Source: Clostridiales bacterium (GTDB lineage: Bacteria > Bacillota > Clostridia > Oscillospirales > CAG-272). From it: a stretch of 64,000 nt of DNA. The notes under the pieces are model-generated. The model ran no database searches. It was not told the origin of the DNA and saw only the letters and a program-made list of their open reading frames with translations. The position numbers were made by a program, and so were the translations under genes. The stretch is taken from NCBI GenBank assembly GCA_022793655.1, contig JAAWDG010000017.1, positions 1-64,000 on the forward strand, in the 5' to 3' direction. Of this stretch, positions 52,214-61,864 are shown piece by piece. The number at the start of each line of letters is the position of its first letter. Positions within the stretch are counted from its first letter, which is position 1.

Positions 52214-53143
52214 TTATTCAGCAAACATTGGCGTTGTTAAATAACGCTCACCGGTATCGGGCAAAAGCGCCACAATCACTTTGCCCTGATTTTGCGGACG
52301 TTTGGCTAATTCTGCGGCGGCAAAGACAGCGGCGCCTGATGATATCCCTACAAGCAGCCCTTCGTTCCTTGCAAGGGCTCGCCCTGTTGCAAAGGCATCT
52401 TCATGCTCGACGGTAATAATCTCATCATAGATATTGGTATCCAGTGTTTCGGGCACAAAGCCAGCGCCTATTCCCTGTATTTTGTGGGGACCTGCTTTTC
52501 CCTGTGAAAGCACGGGCGAAGAAGCCGGCTCGACCGCCACTACCTGAACAGCTGGGTTCTGTTGCTTTAGATAAGCGCCAACACCAGAAAGCGTACCGCC
52601 TGTTCCCACACCTGCCACAAAAATGTCAATTTTTCCATCGGTGTCATTCCATATCTCAGGACCCGTTGTGCTCTTATGCACCGCGGGATTAGCAGGATTT
52701 GTAAACTGACCAGGGATAAAACTATTCGGAATTTGACTCGCCAACTCTTCGGCCTTTTCAATCGCTCCAGTCATTCCCTTTGCTCCTTCAGTAAGAATGA
52801 GTTCGGCCCCATAAGCTTTCAGCAAATTGCGCCGCTCTATACTCATGGTTTCCGGCATAGTCAACATAATTCGGTACCCTTTAGAAGCAGCTACCGCCGC
52901 AAGACCAATCCCCGTATTCCCGCTGGTTGGCTCAATAATTACCGATCCAGGCTTTAACAGTCCCTTGGCCTCTGCTTCATCCACCATCGCTCCAGCAACG
53001 CGATCCTTTACGCTGCCGGCCGGATTAAAATATTCTAACTTTCCTAAAATAGTTGCTTCCAATTGATGCTGCGCCATATAATTGCTTAACTTCAATAAAG
53101 GCGTACCGCCGATTAAATCGGTAATTCTTTCAGATATTTTCAC
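52214..53143 (-). CDS. cysK: Cysteine synthase A (O-acetylserine sulfhydrylase)
   Basis: A 309-residue PLP enzyme combining O-acetylserine with sulfide. PLP lysine in [15 protein letters not shown] near residue 43, [15 protein letters not shown] near 69, [16 protein letters not shown] near 176 and the GISSGAAV loop near 267 are intact. The GTG at 53143 has an AAAGGA element; an upstream TTG at 53164 adds lysine-rich residues. It follows MarR and TSUP genes on the same strand. Confidence 0.95.
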   Translation of the reverse strand: MKISERITDLIGGTPLLKLSNYMAQHQLEATILGKLEYFNPAGSVKDRVAGAMVDEAEAKGLLKPGSVIIEPTSGNTGIGLAAVAASKGYRIMLTMPETMSIERRNLLKAYGAELILTEGAKGMTGAIEKAEELASQIPNSFIPGQFTNPANPAVHKSTTGPEIWNDTDGKIDIFVAGVGTGGTLSGVGAYLKQQNPAVQVVAVEPASSPVLSQGKAGPHKIQGIGAGFVPETLDTNIYDEIITVEHEDAFATGRALARNEGLLVGISSGAAVFAAAELAKRPQNQGKVIVALLPDTGERYLTTPMFAE

Positions 53144-53307
53144 TACTTTTTTCCTTTCTTTCAAGCGAATAAAATAAATGTTTATTGTTGCATATCTATA
53201 TTCATTTTACCGTCACATTTTCTGACACCGCAAAACCGATAAAACTATATGCTTTAGAAAAGCACAAACCACATGCCCTCTCCCAAAACACATATAAATA
53301 TTATGCT

Positions 53308-54084
53308 TTATACCAAGAAATTAAATCCCATGATAACAATACCTAAAACGACAAGCACCACACCAGTCGCACGATTCAACACCCTTGGTTCTGCTTTGTT
53401 GGCAAAAACAGCCGCCAAACGCGCCCACAACAATGTGAAAATGACACACAGAATCAAGATAAACCAATTCGGCGCACCACCAATCATAAAATGAGAAGCC
53501 GCACCTGTAAGGGCTGTAAAAGTCATAATAAACACACTTGTGCCAACCGCTGTCTTTAATTCATATCCTAACACAGAAGTTAAAATCAAAAGCATCATCA
53601 TACCGCCGCCGGCACCAATAAATCCGCAAATAAAACCAATAATCGCGCCACAAATCAAAGACTGGATAACCCGCTTTTTAAAAGATACCCCCTCCATGGC
53701 CTCTTTGCTTGTCATCACAGGACGTACAATAAACTTAATGCCCAGCAAAAACGTCATGAATACAGAAAAATTACCCATCGTGGCAGAGGGAAGAAGGCTT
53801 GCTGTATAACTGCCAATCAGCGTAAAGACAAGCACACTTGCCATCATCATTAATCCATTTTTAACATCTAAGTTTTTATTTTTGTAATAGGTATAAGATG
53901 AAACAGCGCTAGCCAGTACGTCAGAGGACAACGCAATTCCAACGGCCATATAGGGATCCAGATTAAGAAAAGTAATGAGCATGGGACTAATTACAGCGGC
54001 AGCACTCATTCCGGCAAAACCAGTTCCAAGCCCTGCTCCCATACCGGCAAAAAAAGTGACTAAAATAATGATAAGAAGTTCCAT
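53308..54084 (-). CDS. TauE/SafE (TSUP) family membrane transporter
   Basis: A 258-residue protein with about eight helices of the TSUP family, which export sulfite, sulfonates or related anions. It has GAGLGTGFAGMSAAAVISPMLI at the start and FIGAGGGMMMLLILTSVLG near residue 158, the two halves of the family. ATG 54084 begins one base after the MarR stop, so it is coupled to it. Next to cysK this fits sulfur compound handling. Substrate not known. Confidence 0.85.
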   Translation of the reverse strand: MELLIIILVTFFAGMGAGLGTGFAGMSAAAVISPMLITFLNLDPYMAVGIALSSDVLASAVSSYTYYKNKNLDVKNGLMMMASVLVFTLIGSYTASLLPSATMGNFSVFMTFLLGIKFIVRPVMTSKEAMEGVSFKKRVIQSLICGAIIGFICGFIGAGGGMMMLLILTSVLGYELKTAVGTSVFIMTFTALTGAASHFMIGGAPNWFILILCVIFTLLWARLAAVFANKAEPRVLNRATGVVLVVLGIVIMGFNFLV

Positions 54085-54085
54085 T

Positions 54086-54520
54086 TTAAATTTTCTCCTC
54101 CAAAATTGCATCTACATTTTTTTCTATAATCTTCATAGTAGAAAAAAAGGCTTGCCGCATGTTATTGTCTGTATCGTAAAAAAGGCAATTGAAAAAAGAG
54201 TTTTGCAGTTCTCTTCCCCGTTCCACCACCGACGCTGCCTGCTCGGTGCAAATTAATTCAACCTTTCGCCGGTCTTCTTGCACTGCTTTACGGACAAGAT
54301 AACCTTCTCGCACTAAACGCTCTATGTGAACAGAAACAAGATTTGCTTTAATATGGCGTACTTCAACAATATCTCTGGCCGTTTTATAGGAGGGATTATT
54401 GGCAAGAAACATCAAAATATCAAACGATGTTTTTGAAAGTCCCAGTTCCCGACACAGCGGCTTGCAAAACGCATCATACCCAAGAACTATTTTTTGCACA
54501 AATTCCATACCTGCGTTCAT
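54086..54520 (-). CDS. MarR family transcriptional regulator
   Basis: A 144-residue winged-helix regulator. The recognition region reads LSKTSFDILMFLANNPSYKTARDIVEVRHIKANLVSVHIERLVREGYLVRKAVQEDRRKVELICTEQA (about 26-94). Its N-terminal cysteine at residue 19 in CKPLCRELG could sense oxidants or sulfur species. It precedes TSUP and cysK; palindromes in its own promoter suggest autoregulation. Confidence 0.9.
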   Translation of the reverse strand: MNAGMEFVQKIVLGYDAFCKPLCRELGLSKTSFDILMFLANNPSYKTARDIVEVRHIKANLVSVHIERLVREGYLVRKAVQEDRRKVELICTEQAASVVERGRELQNSFFNCLFYDTDNNMRQAFFSTMKIIEKNVDAILEEKI

Positions 54521-54538
54521 ATGGTCACCTCCGATTAG

Positions 54539-54597
54539 TTCATATATGAATATTTCATGTTTGAAATTATTGTATCAAAAGACCGCTTATTAGTCAA
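54539..54597 (-). promoter_or_regulatory. MarR operon promoter with two dyads
   Basis: TTGACT (54592-54597), 17-base spacer, TACAAT (54569-54574). Just downstream are TTTCA-TGTT-TGAAA (about 54553-54566) and a perfect palindrome TTCATATATGAA (54539-54550), plausible MarR operators overlapping the start site. Confidence 0.7.
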
Positions 54598-54688
54598 GTG
54601 CTTTTTAATATGAAAAACTACAAAAACCAATTTAGGTCTCTTCACAAAAAACAGAGCAACAAAAACACATAGACCCGATGTAATTAAC

Positions 54689-54732
54689 AAAAAAGAACTA
54701 ACTATCTTTTGTTTAAGACAGTTAGTTCTTTT
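54689..54732 (-). terminator. Terminator of the second MATE gene
   Basis: AAAAGAACTAACT/AGTTAGTTCTTTT stem with one mismatch; on the minus strand it is followed by six T residues, 25 bases after the stop codon. Confidence 0.85.
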
Positions 54733-54756
54733 ATCATTACCTTTTCGCAGACTCAA

Positions 54757-56145
54757 CTAAGCTTTTTGTATTTTTAAGTGTTTAAAAAATATAACGGTCA
54801 ATGATATCGCGACAATCATGGCAATAAAATCTGCAATGGGTGCAGCAAATAAAATACCCTCTATGCCAAAGAAATTAGGCAAAATCAGAATCAGTGGAAT
54901 AAAACAAACAATATCACGAATCATAGAAGAAATAACAGCTTGCACTGGTTTTCCGACAGCCTGAAAGAAAATCGAGGTCATCTTGATCGTGCAGGTAAAG
55001 GTGACAAGCGAAAGGAAAATACGGAAAGTCTTTTCGGCGAAGAGCCAATAATCATCGGGATTAGGTATATTTATCGGCGTCCCAAAAATACCAACAACCG
55101 CTTTCGGAGCCAGTTCAAACAATAAGGTTGAAGCAACACCAATAACCACAGTGCACAAAAGAATTGACCGATAAAGTTTCTTAACTCTATCATAGTTTCC
55201 TGCGCCAATATTATAACCGATAATCGGCTGGCAGCCAAGCACAATTCCTACGACTAAATTGATCACCACTGTAAACACTTTGCTTTCAATTCCAATAATG
55301 GCAATTGGTATATCCACGCCATAATGCGACATAGCGCCGTACTTCGCCAGCATAATATTGCAAACCAGCGAAATGATCACAATCGTCATTTGTGTAATAA
55401 AGGACGAAGCGCCCAGTTTAAGCGCATTGGCAAACGTTTTAAAATCGGGAATAAAACTTCTCTTTGTAAGTTTGAATGTCTTTGTGCGGAAAAAATAAAA
55501 CAAACTAATTACAAAAGAAACGACTTGTCCAAGCACTGTAGCAAGAGCGGCGCCCTTCATTCCCCAATGCAAACCAAAGATAAATACAGGATCCAAAATA
55601 ATGTTTGTCATGGCGCCAATGAGCATCGAAGCCATCGACCAGGCAGGACTGCCGTCCGCACGAATGACAGCATTCATCATATTAGAGAGCATATACACAG
55701 GAAAAAAGGCTAAAATAATATTAAAATATTCCACCGCCATGCCAATGCTGTTTTCTGAAGCGCCAAACAGCGTTAATAGCTGTGTTTTCAGCGGGAAAAA
55801 TATTATCATAAGAACGATGCTCGCCAACAGTGTTGCAAGAATCCCCGTGCCAATGGCTTTATGTGATAACTGCGTATCTCCCTTGCCTTGGCAAATATTG
55901 AGATAAGCGGCGCAACCGTCTCCGAAGCACCATGCAAACGCCTGCGCAATAATAAAGACCGGAAAAACAACACCGGTTGCCGCATTTCCAAGCGCACTGA
56001 GTTCACTGTTGCCAATAAAAATCTGATCAACTATATTGTAGAGAGCACTAACCAAAAGAGAGAGTACGCAGGGAATCGAAAATGCAAACATCAGTTTGGT
56101 TATTTTTTCGGTTCCTAAAAATTGACTGTTTTCTGACTGATTCAT
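54757..56145 (-). CDS. MATE family efflux transporter
   Basis: A 462-residue membrane protein of twelve helices. It begins NQSENSQFLGTEKITKLMFAFSIPCVLSLLVSALYNIVDQIFIGN, with halves at about 20-180 and 235-400. Closest in pattern to MepA/NorM-type drug/sodium antiporters. ATG 56145 follows AAGGAGA; a long in-frame extension to 56349 runs through a promoter and terminator and cannot be real. The gene has its own promoter followed by a strong terminator hairpin before the start, so read-through is needed. Confidence 0.9.
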   Translation of the reverse strand: MNQSENSQFLGTEKITKLMFAFSIPCVLSLLVSALYNIVDQIFIGNSELSALGNAATGVVFPVFIIAQAFAWCFGDGCAAYLNICQGKGDTQLSHKAIGTGILATLLASIVLMIIFFPLKTQLLTLFGASENSIGMAVEYFNIILAFFPVYMLSNMMNAVIRADGSPAWSMASMLIGAMTNIILDPVFIFGLHWGMKGAALATVLGQVVSFVISLFYFFRTKTFKLTKRSFIPDFKTFANALKLGASSFITQMTIVIISLVCNIMLAKYGAMSHYGVDIPIAIIGIESKVFTVVINLVVGIVLGCQPIIGYNIGAGNYDRVKKLYRSILLCTVVIGVASTLLFELAPKAVVGIFGTPINIPNPDDYWLFAEKTFRIFLSLVTFTCTIKMTSIFFQAVGKPVQAVISSMIRDIVCFIPLILILPNFFGIEGILFAAPIADFIAMIVAISLTVIFFKHLKIQKA

Positions 56146-56221
56146 AAAATTCTCCTTAAACTTGTATTTGGAGTCTTTATCAGAGAGAAAGCTGCCTGAA
56201 AACTGCGAAGAACTGGGCAAG

Positions 56222-56307
56222 AAAAAAAGCGTAGAATCTGTCGTTGATTCTACGCTTTTTCGGCTGTTCGACTTATTTATTTTATACCATAAAACGCTTT
56301 TTGTCAA
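56222..56307 (-). promoter_or_regulatory. MATE promoter followed by a terminator (attenuator)
   Basis: Promoter TTGACA (56302-56307), 17-base spacer, TAAAAT (56279-56284). Ten to fifteen bases after the start site lies a hairpin with 15-bp arms (56224-56260) and seven T residues on the minus strand. The ORF starts 77 bases further on. The same hairpin also ends the DUF308-MMPL-heptad operon. Confidence 0.75.
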
Positions 56308-56367
56308 GAAGCCAAATACGAAATATAAGATTTCATCGGTCAAACGCATTCGGACTATGCACCAAGA

Positions 56368-58644
56368 TTATTTCGCTTCAATCGAATCGGTACGGTATAT
56401 GAATTTAACCTGTCCGCTCATTTCATCGGAAATACCTGAAAATGTTTGATAGTTCTTCGATACCTCAACCGTAGACTTAATTCTGGTAATCAGCCCGCTG
56501 ATATCGCCGTCCACAGCATCTACCAGCTTTTGAATTCCCTTTTCGTTGAATTCTTTAAGCCCGTCTGAAAGCTGCATAGCACCGTCACGAAGCTGTGTAA
56601 CGCCGTCGAGGAGGGCGGGAGCTCCGTCCTTCAGTGTGAGGATGCCGTCATACAGTTCGCTCATACCGGCATAAAGCTCCGCCGTTCCGTCCTTTAATCG
56701 GTTCGCCCCGTCCTTCAGCTGCTGGCTTCCGTCATTGACCTGGTTTGCTCCGTCTCTCAGCTGACCGGCTCCGATGTATAATTGATCGGCACCGTCCTTT
56801 GCGGAGGCAACGCCGGCGGTATATTGACTCAACCCGATATAGAACTGGTTATAACTATCAAGCTGTTCCTTCAGAGCAGAGATGGCTGCTGCGCCGGATT
56901 TTGCCTGTTCAAGTGCCGCTGTGATTTGCGCCTGGACTTCAGGAGAATTCATGTTTTGTTCGATCAGCAGCGGAATTTGCTCCTCCGTTTTTGCAGTAAT
57001 CATAGCCTGAATGTCATCGGACTGCATCTGAGCCTCTACATTCGCACTGATTGTTGCTTTTACAGCTTCGCTTTCCATCTGTGCGTTGATCGCTGCAGCT
57101 ATTTGCGCCTGCTGCTCGGCAGTAATAACACCTGCCTCAATACCGGCCTCGTACTGCTCTTTTGTCATATTTATGGCGGCTAAAACTTGAGATTCAACAT
57201 TTGCACGGACAGCTTCGGTTACCTGAGCCGTAACTTCTTCCTGTATTTTTGCCGCAACTGCAGCTTTTATCGTATCCTTCTGTGCATTTACCTGAGCGGT
57301 GACGGTCTGGCGGGCAATTTCCTGTGCCTGTGCTGCCACATTGGTTTCATCGAGGGAAGCAATTACGCCGTTTAAAACTTCTGCATAGTTTTCAATTGTC
57401 AGTGTCGGTACAGAGAGTCCCGCAGCGACGAGCTGTTCGTTCGCCATACTGAGCAGCGATCCAAAAACCTGTTTAGCGCCGCCGTTTAAGGTGTCGTTGT
57501 TTGCCGTGAGTGTTTCCAGACCGCCGGCGAGTGTTTTAGCGCCGTTTACAAGCTCTTCCGCACCGTCAACGAGGGAGGATGTACCGTCGGAAAGTGCGTT
57601 TGCACCGTCAAAAAGCTCCGCTGCTCCTTTTTTCAGATCGCCGGCACCGTTTTTCAATTTTAAAGCACCGTCCGACAGCTGATTGATTCCCGATATCAGT
57701 TCACCGGATTTATCAAGCAAGGTGCAAAGTCCGTCATACAGGTCAGAGGAACCGTCTATCAGCTGATCCATAGCGTCCGTCATTTCATCCAATGAATCGT
57801 TCAGGTCATCCATCGAGTCAAGTTCATCCGTGTTGAGATTGCTAAAAATATCATTCGTGGCGATTGTTACTGTGTTTGCCATTTCAAAATTTTTAACATC
57901 GGCGGTGATTTCCACATAATCTGGGATTTCCAACTTGTCTTTATCAAGATTCAGGTTACTCTGAAGTCCCGGGAAAGCAATTCCAGCTATCACGGTACGG
58001 TCGCCGTCATTGAGCAGCTTGCCGTTGGAGACCTCCACGTTAGTGAACACATCGTTGTCCAGCAGCATACCGGTCAGCATGGCAAACGGGACATTCATTT
58101 TTTCCTGCTTGCCGTCGATTTCCACCATCTCATATTGGTTGTTTGTATAATCAAAGCGGATTGTGACTTTGCCGCTTTTGCCGGCAAGCTCTTCAGCAGA
58201 TATCTTTTTTCCGTCCAGTTGGTAGGAAACAGTCAAATTAACAGGCAACTCTTTTTCAATATTGCCCTGATAATAAATATCGTTTCCCTGAGCGTCCCAC
58301 ACGCGCATATTATCGCCGTTCATCGTGTAGGTTTCATCGCCCTTGACATTTTCTATATTGGTAAGCTCCGATTTATCAGAGAACGAATTGCTGTTGACCG
58401 AGTTTTTAATCCAGTCGCTGACAATGATCTTATTTACAGTACCGTCTGCGCCTGTCAACACATATACAGTTTCATCTTTTGTCAGATCAGCAGTTTCTTC
58501 CTCTTTCATAATGGAAATCTTTTCGGGTTCTTTTTCTTCCTGCTTATCACTGTTCAGCGCATAAGCGACTCCGGCTCCAACACTCCCAAGCAACAGTGTT
58601 CCGCAGAGAACAATAGATAATGGTTTTGCAAGTTTATTTTTCAT
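56368..58644 (-). CDS. Large heptad-repeat secreted protein (YhgE/Pip-like)
   Basis: A 758-residue protein with an N-terminal signal/anchor (about 6-30), a strand-rich domain (about 60-270) and two long helical blocks of LxxGxxxLxxGAxxL heptads, such as LSDGALKLKNGAGDLKKG (about 315-390) and QLYIGAGQLRDGANQVNDG (about 620-720). A glutamine/alanine coiled coil lies between them. Lack of a C-terminal membrane segment separates it from typical YhgE. It is two bases after the MMPL gene and is probably exported or coupled to that pump. GC-richer codon use than neighbours. Confidence 0.8.
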   Translation of the reverse strand: MKNKLAKPLSIVLCGTLLLGSVGAGVAYALNSDKQEEKEPEKISIMKEEETADLTKDETVYVLTGADGTVNKIIVSDWIKNSVNSNSFSDKSELTNIENVKGDETYTMNGDNMRVWDAQGNDIYYQGNIEKELPVNLTVSYQLDGKKISAEELAGKSGKVTIRFDYTNNQYEMVEIDGKQEKMNVPFAMLTGMLLDNDVFTNVEVSNGKLLNDGDRTVIAGIAFPGLQSNLNLDKDKLEIPDYVEITADVKNFEMANTVTIATNDIFSNLNTDELDSMDDLNDSLDEMTDAMDQLIDGSSDLYDGLCTLLDKSGELISGINQLSDGALKLKNGAGDLKKGAAELFDGANALSDGTSSLVDGAEELVNGAKTLAGGLETLTANNDTLNGGAKQVFGSLLSMANEQLVAAGLSVPTLTIENYAEVLNGVIASLDETNVAAQAQEIARQTVTAQVNAQKDTIKAAVAAKIQEEVTAQVTEAVRANVESQVLAAINMTKEQYEAGIEAGVITAEQQAQIAAAINAQMESEAVKATISANVEAQMQSDDIQAMITAKTEEQIPLLIEQNMNSPEVQAQITAALEQAKSGAAAISALKEQLDSYNQFYIGLSQYTAGVASAKDGADQLYIGAGQLRDGANQVNDGSQQLKDGANRLKDGTAELYAGMSELYDGILTLKDGAPALLDGVTQLRDGAMQLSDGLKEFNEKGIQKLVDAVDGDISGLITRIKSTVEVSKNYQTFSGISDEMSGQVKFIYRTDSIEAK

Positions 58645-58646
58645 GA

Positions 58647-60821
58647 TTACTGTACCTCCGAATTCATAGCAATAGGTTCTTTTTCAAATTTAGGTGTTCC
58701 AGTTACACCTGATCTGTTAGGCGGCACTATGGGCGGTTTGTCATTACCGTTCTTTCCGATTTTCCGCATACCGAAGGTTGTCGCACAGACAATCTTATCG
58801 CAAAGCATCAGCATGGAGGGCAGTATAAATATGACGCAAATCATGCTGATAATCGCACCTCTTGCCATAAGCATACACATGGAGCTAATCATTTCCATGT
58901 TAGAATACAACGCAACGCCGAAGGTTGCTGAAAACAAACTCATACCGGCAACGATAATGGAAGGAATGGAGGTGGAAAGCGCCGTAGTAATCGCTGTCCG
59001 TTTATCGTTCCCTGCCATACGTTCCGTTTTGTATCGCGTCGTCATAAGGATCGCATAGTCTACCGTTGCACCGAGCTGAATCGTACTGATGCAAATCGGC
59101 GTGATAAACGACATCTGCTGACCGAGAAGATGCGGAAGACCGAGGTTGATAAAAATCGCAAACTCTATAACAGCAATAAGAATAACCGGTAGCGAAATAC
59201 TTCTGGTGGACAGTGCGATAATCAAAAAGATTGCTATGATCGAAATCGTATTGACAACCTTAAAGTCCTGATCCGTTGTTTCGATCATGTCCTTGGTACA
59301 GGGCGCTTCACCAATCAGCATACCATTCTCATCATACCGTTTCAGAACCGCATTCAGGCTGTTGACTTGATTGTTTGCTTCATCACTGGCCGGACTATAT
59401 TCCGAATTGATTAGAAGAAGTTCCCACTTATCTCCTTTGAGCACTTCCTTTATCCCATCCGGGATCACTTCTTCCGGGATGCGGGAGCCAACGATAGATT
59501 CCAATCCAAGAACATATTTAACGCCGTCTACGTCTTCCATATCGCTGATCATGGAGCGTATTGATTTAGACGGCAGCGAGGAATCTACAAGAACCATATG
59601 AGTTGAGGCTGTATCAAACTCTTCAGATAACTTGGAATTGGAAATAATGTAGTCCATATCCTCGGGTAGGGATTTTGCCATATCATAGTAAACTTCATTA
59701 CTGGCTTTTTGGTAATTCATGTAAGACGGAACAAGTAAGGCGGCAAAAATCACAAGAAATACAGGGAAAACTTTTACAAGTCCCTTTGCGATCTTATTCA
59801 TGTTCGGAATCAACGATCTGTGTTTTGCTTTTTGCAGCGGCTTATCAAGCACCAGAATCAACGAAGGCAAAACGGTTACACAGCCGATCACGCCGAGTAC
59901 GACGCCTTTTGTCATAACAATACCGAGATCGAGACCGAGAGTAAAGGTCATAAAGCATAGAGCAATAAACCCGGCTATGGTTGTTGTTGATCCGCCGACA
60001 ACAGAAGTAAGCGTTGCTTTGATCGCCATAGCCATTGCTTCTTTATTATCGCTGTATTTTTCACGTTGTTCATTGTAGCTGTGCCATAGGAAAATAGAAT
60101 AGTCCATCGTTACAGCTAACTGCAAAACTGCGGCCAAAGCCTTTGTAATGAACGATATTTCGCCGAGAAAATAGTTGCTGCCGAGATTCAGCAGAATCAT
60201 CATTCCGATTGAGCCGATAAAAACAAACGGAATGATCCAGTTGTCCAGCAGTAAGAGCATGGCAATGCAACAAATTAAAACAGCCAGAATAACGTAGACG
60301 ATTTCTTCAGACTCTGATATTTGTTTCAAATCGACTACCATCGCCGACATACCGGCGACAAAGCATTGTTTTCCGGCAACCGACCGTACTTCCTCCACTG
60401 CGGCAAGCGTTTCATCGGCCGAAGTTGCGCTGTCAAAGAATACTGCCATCAGGGTTGCGTTATCCGAATTAAATTCCTTATAGATTTTATCCGGAATGAT
60501 ATCCTTTGGTACTGACGCATCGGCAAGACTCGCATAGGAGATTATGGAATCTACATGATCGACCGCTTCAATTTTGTCACAGAGCTTTGCGACCTCCTTA
60601 TTCGGCATATCCTCTACAATAACAAAGGCAAAAGCGCCTTTTTCAAACTCGTCAAGAAGTTCATCCTGCCCAACTACCGTATCCATATCTTCCGGCAGGT
60701 AGCTAAGCATATCGTAATTGATTCTGGTATTCATCATCCCGAACATGGATGGTATCATCAGGATGACTATAAAAATGATAATGGGAATGCGGAATTTTAC
60801 TACCGCTTTTGCAAATCGCAT
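58647..60821 (-). CDS. MMPL/RND superfamily transporter
   Basis: A 724-residue membrane protein with two halves. Each has one helix, an extracellular domain (about 40-165 and 385-535), and five helices (about 168-315 and 530-680). AVTMDYSIFLWHSY and LGATVDYAILMTTRY carry the Asp of the proton relay. Similar to YdfJ and MmpL pumps for lipids. Forms an operon with DUF308 and heptad-protein genes; substrate unknown, likely hydrophobic. Confidence 0.9.
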   Translation of the reverse strand: MRFAKAVVKFRIPIIIFIVILMIPSMFGMMNTRINYDMLSYLPEDMDTVVGQDELLDEFEKGAFAFVIVEDMPNKEVAKLCDKIEAVDHVDSIISYASLADASVPKDIIPDKIYKEFNSDNATLMAVFFDSATSADETLAAVEEVRSVAGKQCFVAGMSAMVVDLKQISESEEIVYVILAVLICCIAMLLLLDNWIIPFVFIGSIGMMILLNLGSNYFLGEISFITKALAAVLQLAVTMDYSIFLWHSYNEQREKYSDNKEAMAMAIKATLTSVVGGSTTTIAGFIALCFMTFTLGLDLGIVMTKGVVLGVIGCVTVLPSLILVLDKPLQKAKHRSLIPNMNKIAKGLVKVFPVFLVIFAALLVPSYMNYQKASNEVYYDMAKSLPEDMDYIISNSKLSEEFDTASTHMVLVDSSLPSKSIRSMISDMEDVDGVKYVLGLESIVGSRIPEEVIPDGIKEVLKGDKWELLLINSEYSPASDEANNQVNSLNAVLKRYDENGMLIGEAPCTKDMIETTDQDFKVVNTISIIAIFLIIALSTRSISLPVILIAVIEFAIFINLGLPHLLGQQMSFITPICISTIQLGATVDYAILMTTRYKTERMAGNDKRTAITTALSTSIPSIIVAGMSLFSATFGVALYSNMEMISSMCMLMARGAIISMICVIFILPSMLMLCDKIVCATTFGMRKIGKNGNDKPPIVPPNRSGVTGTPKFEKEPIAMNSEVQ

Positions 60822-60827
60822 TTTAGG

Positions 60828-61430
60828 TTAATCCTCACTTTCTTCATAATAGGAATCTATATCGTCCGGCACCTGATTCTTAATGATTTTTACAGTTGTG
60901 AAAACTGTACTCATATTCAAAATCCCTTCTGATAGTAATGTGGCGCCGAAAAGCACCGTCAGTATCGAACTGCCTTCAGCCGGACGGAATACAAGGATCA
61001 AACCCAATATTCCTGTAGCGATAGCCGTACCGAGAATCAGCCACCACTCTTTGATGCCGAATCGCTTTGACTCCATGGCTATCTGCGTTTTGAACAGCGC
61101 GTCTGTCAGAATCGAAATGCCAAGCGCAACGCATACAAAATTCAGCACCCAATCGGGGTGCAACAGCACAACGATACCGATTACAATCATAACGATTCCG
61201 AATACCAAATCGTATTGAAAAGCAAGCCGAAACAGATCCTTTGAAAAATACCCAACCAGCCGGATACAGCCGAAAACGACAAAAATACTTCCGCAGAGGA
61301 TACCAAGCAATGGAACGGAAAAGTAAGGCGCCAACAGCAGCATGATGCCCATGATACCTAATAAAACCGACGCTGCGATATATCCGATTTTTGCAATCTG
61401 TATAGGCAATATCGAACGATTATAACGCAT
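60828..61430 (-). CDS. DUF308 (HdeD-like) membrane protein
   Basis: A 200-residue protein with six helices in three pairs, typical of the DUF308 family. It starts MRYNRSILPIQIAKIGYIAASVLLGIMGIMLLL, with a RLVGYFSKDLFRLAFQYDLVFGIVMIVIGIVVLLHPDWVL centre and a tail SYYEESED. ATG 61430 has AAAGGAGGGGG ahead. First gene of the export module; role unknown, perhaps accessory. Confidence 0.85.
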   Translation of the reverse strand: MRYNRSILPIQIAKIGYIAASVLLGIMGIMLLLAPYFSVPLLGILCGSIFVVFGCIRLVGYFSKDLFRLAFQYDLVFGIVMIVIGIVVLLHPDWVLNFVCVALGISILTDALFKTQIAMESKRFGIKEWWLILGTAIATGILGLILVFRPAEGSSILTVLFGATLLSEGILNMSTVFTTVKIIKNQVPDDIDSYYEESED

Positions 61431-61675
61431 ATAGTCCCCCTCCTTTCTTATCCCGCATGTTTCTCGTCTTTTTATCCAGTATAGCAGCAATGATAATATT
61501 TGAAAATTGGCAAAACAGCTGGCATTGACCTAAATTGTGACACATCCTATACATTTGCCCAAAAATTGTACAGTTTCTTTGTCGGTGCACAAATATGAAA
61601 ATAAATTCTCCTATGTTGCTTCGTTTATATCCGCGGCCCTAAAATTGTTTAAAGGTTTTCAATCCAAATGTAATT

Positions 61676-61801
61676 GTGGAATGGATTGATAATATTTCCG
61701 GAACCTCTGTTTGTCCTTATTGTAGTATAGATTCAATGATTGGAAAGTCAAATGGCTGTCCGATAATCAATGGATTTCTCAAAAAAATGCAACAACATTG
61801 G
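61676..61801 (+). pseudogene. C-terminal remnant of a CPYCGIDSV-type small protein gene
   Basis: The plus-strand frame reads VCPYCSIDSMIGKSNGCPIINGFLKKMQQHW, matching from memory the end of a common clostridial cytoplasmic protein (CPYCGIDSVIGESSGYPITKEFLKKM). The N-terminal two thirds is missing and no start or ribosome-binding site is seen. Confidence 0.55.
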
Positions 61802-61825
61802 CTTTCACTTCCAAAACAAACGCAA

Positions 61826-61864
61826 AAAAGGCATTACCGGCTGCATAAGTCAATAATGCCTTTT
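61826..61864. terminator. Terminator-like hairpin
   Basis: AAAAGGCATTA/TAATGCCTTTT arms, 17-base loop, A and T runs on either side. It follows the gene remnant and could have been its terminator. Confidence 0.7.

Noticed and set aside
56146-56349. 68-residue N-terminal extension of the second MATE gene
   Set aside because: It would be translated through a promoter and a terminator hairpin, has no ribosome-binding site, and the family start lies at 56145.
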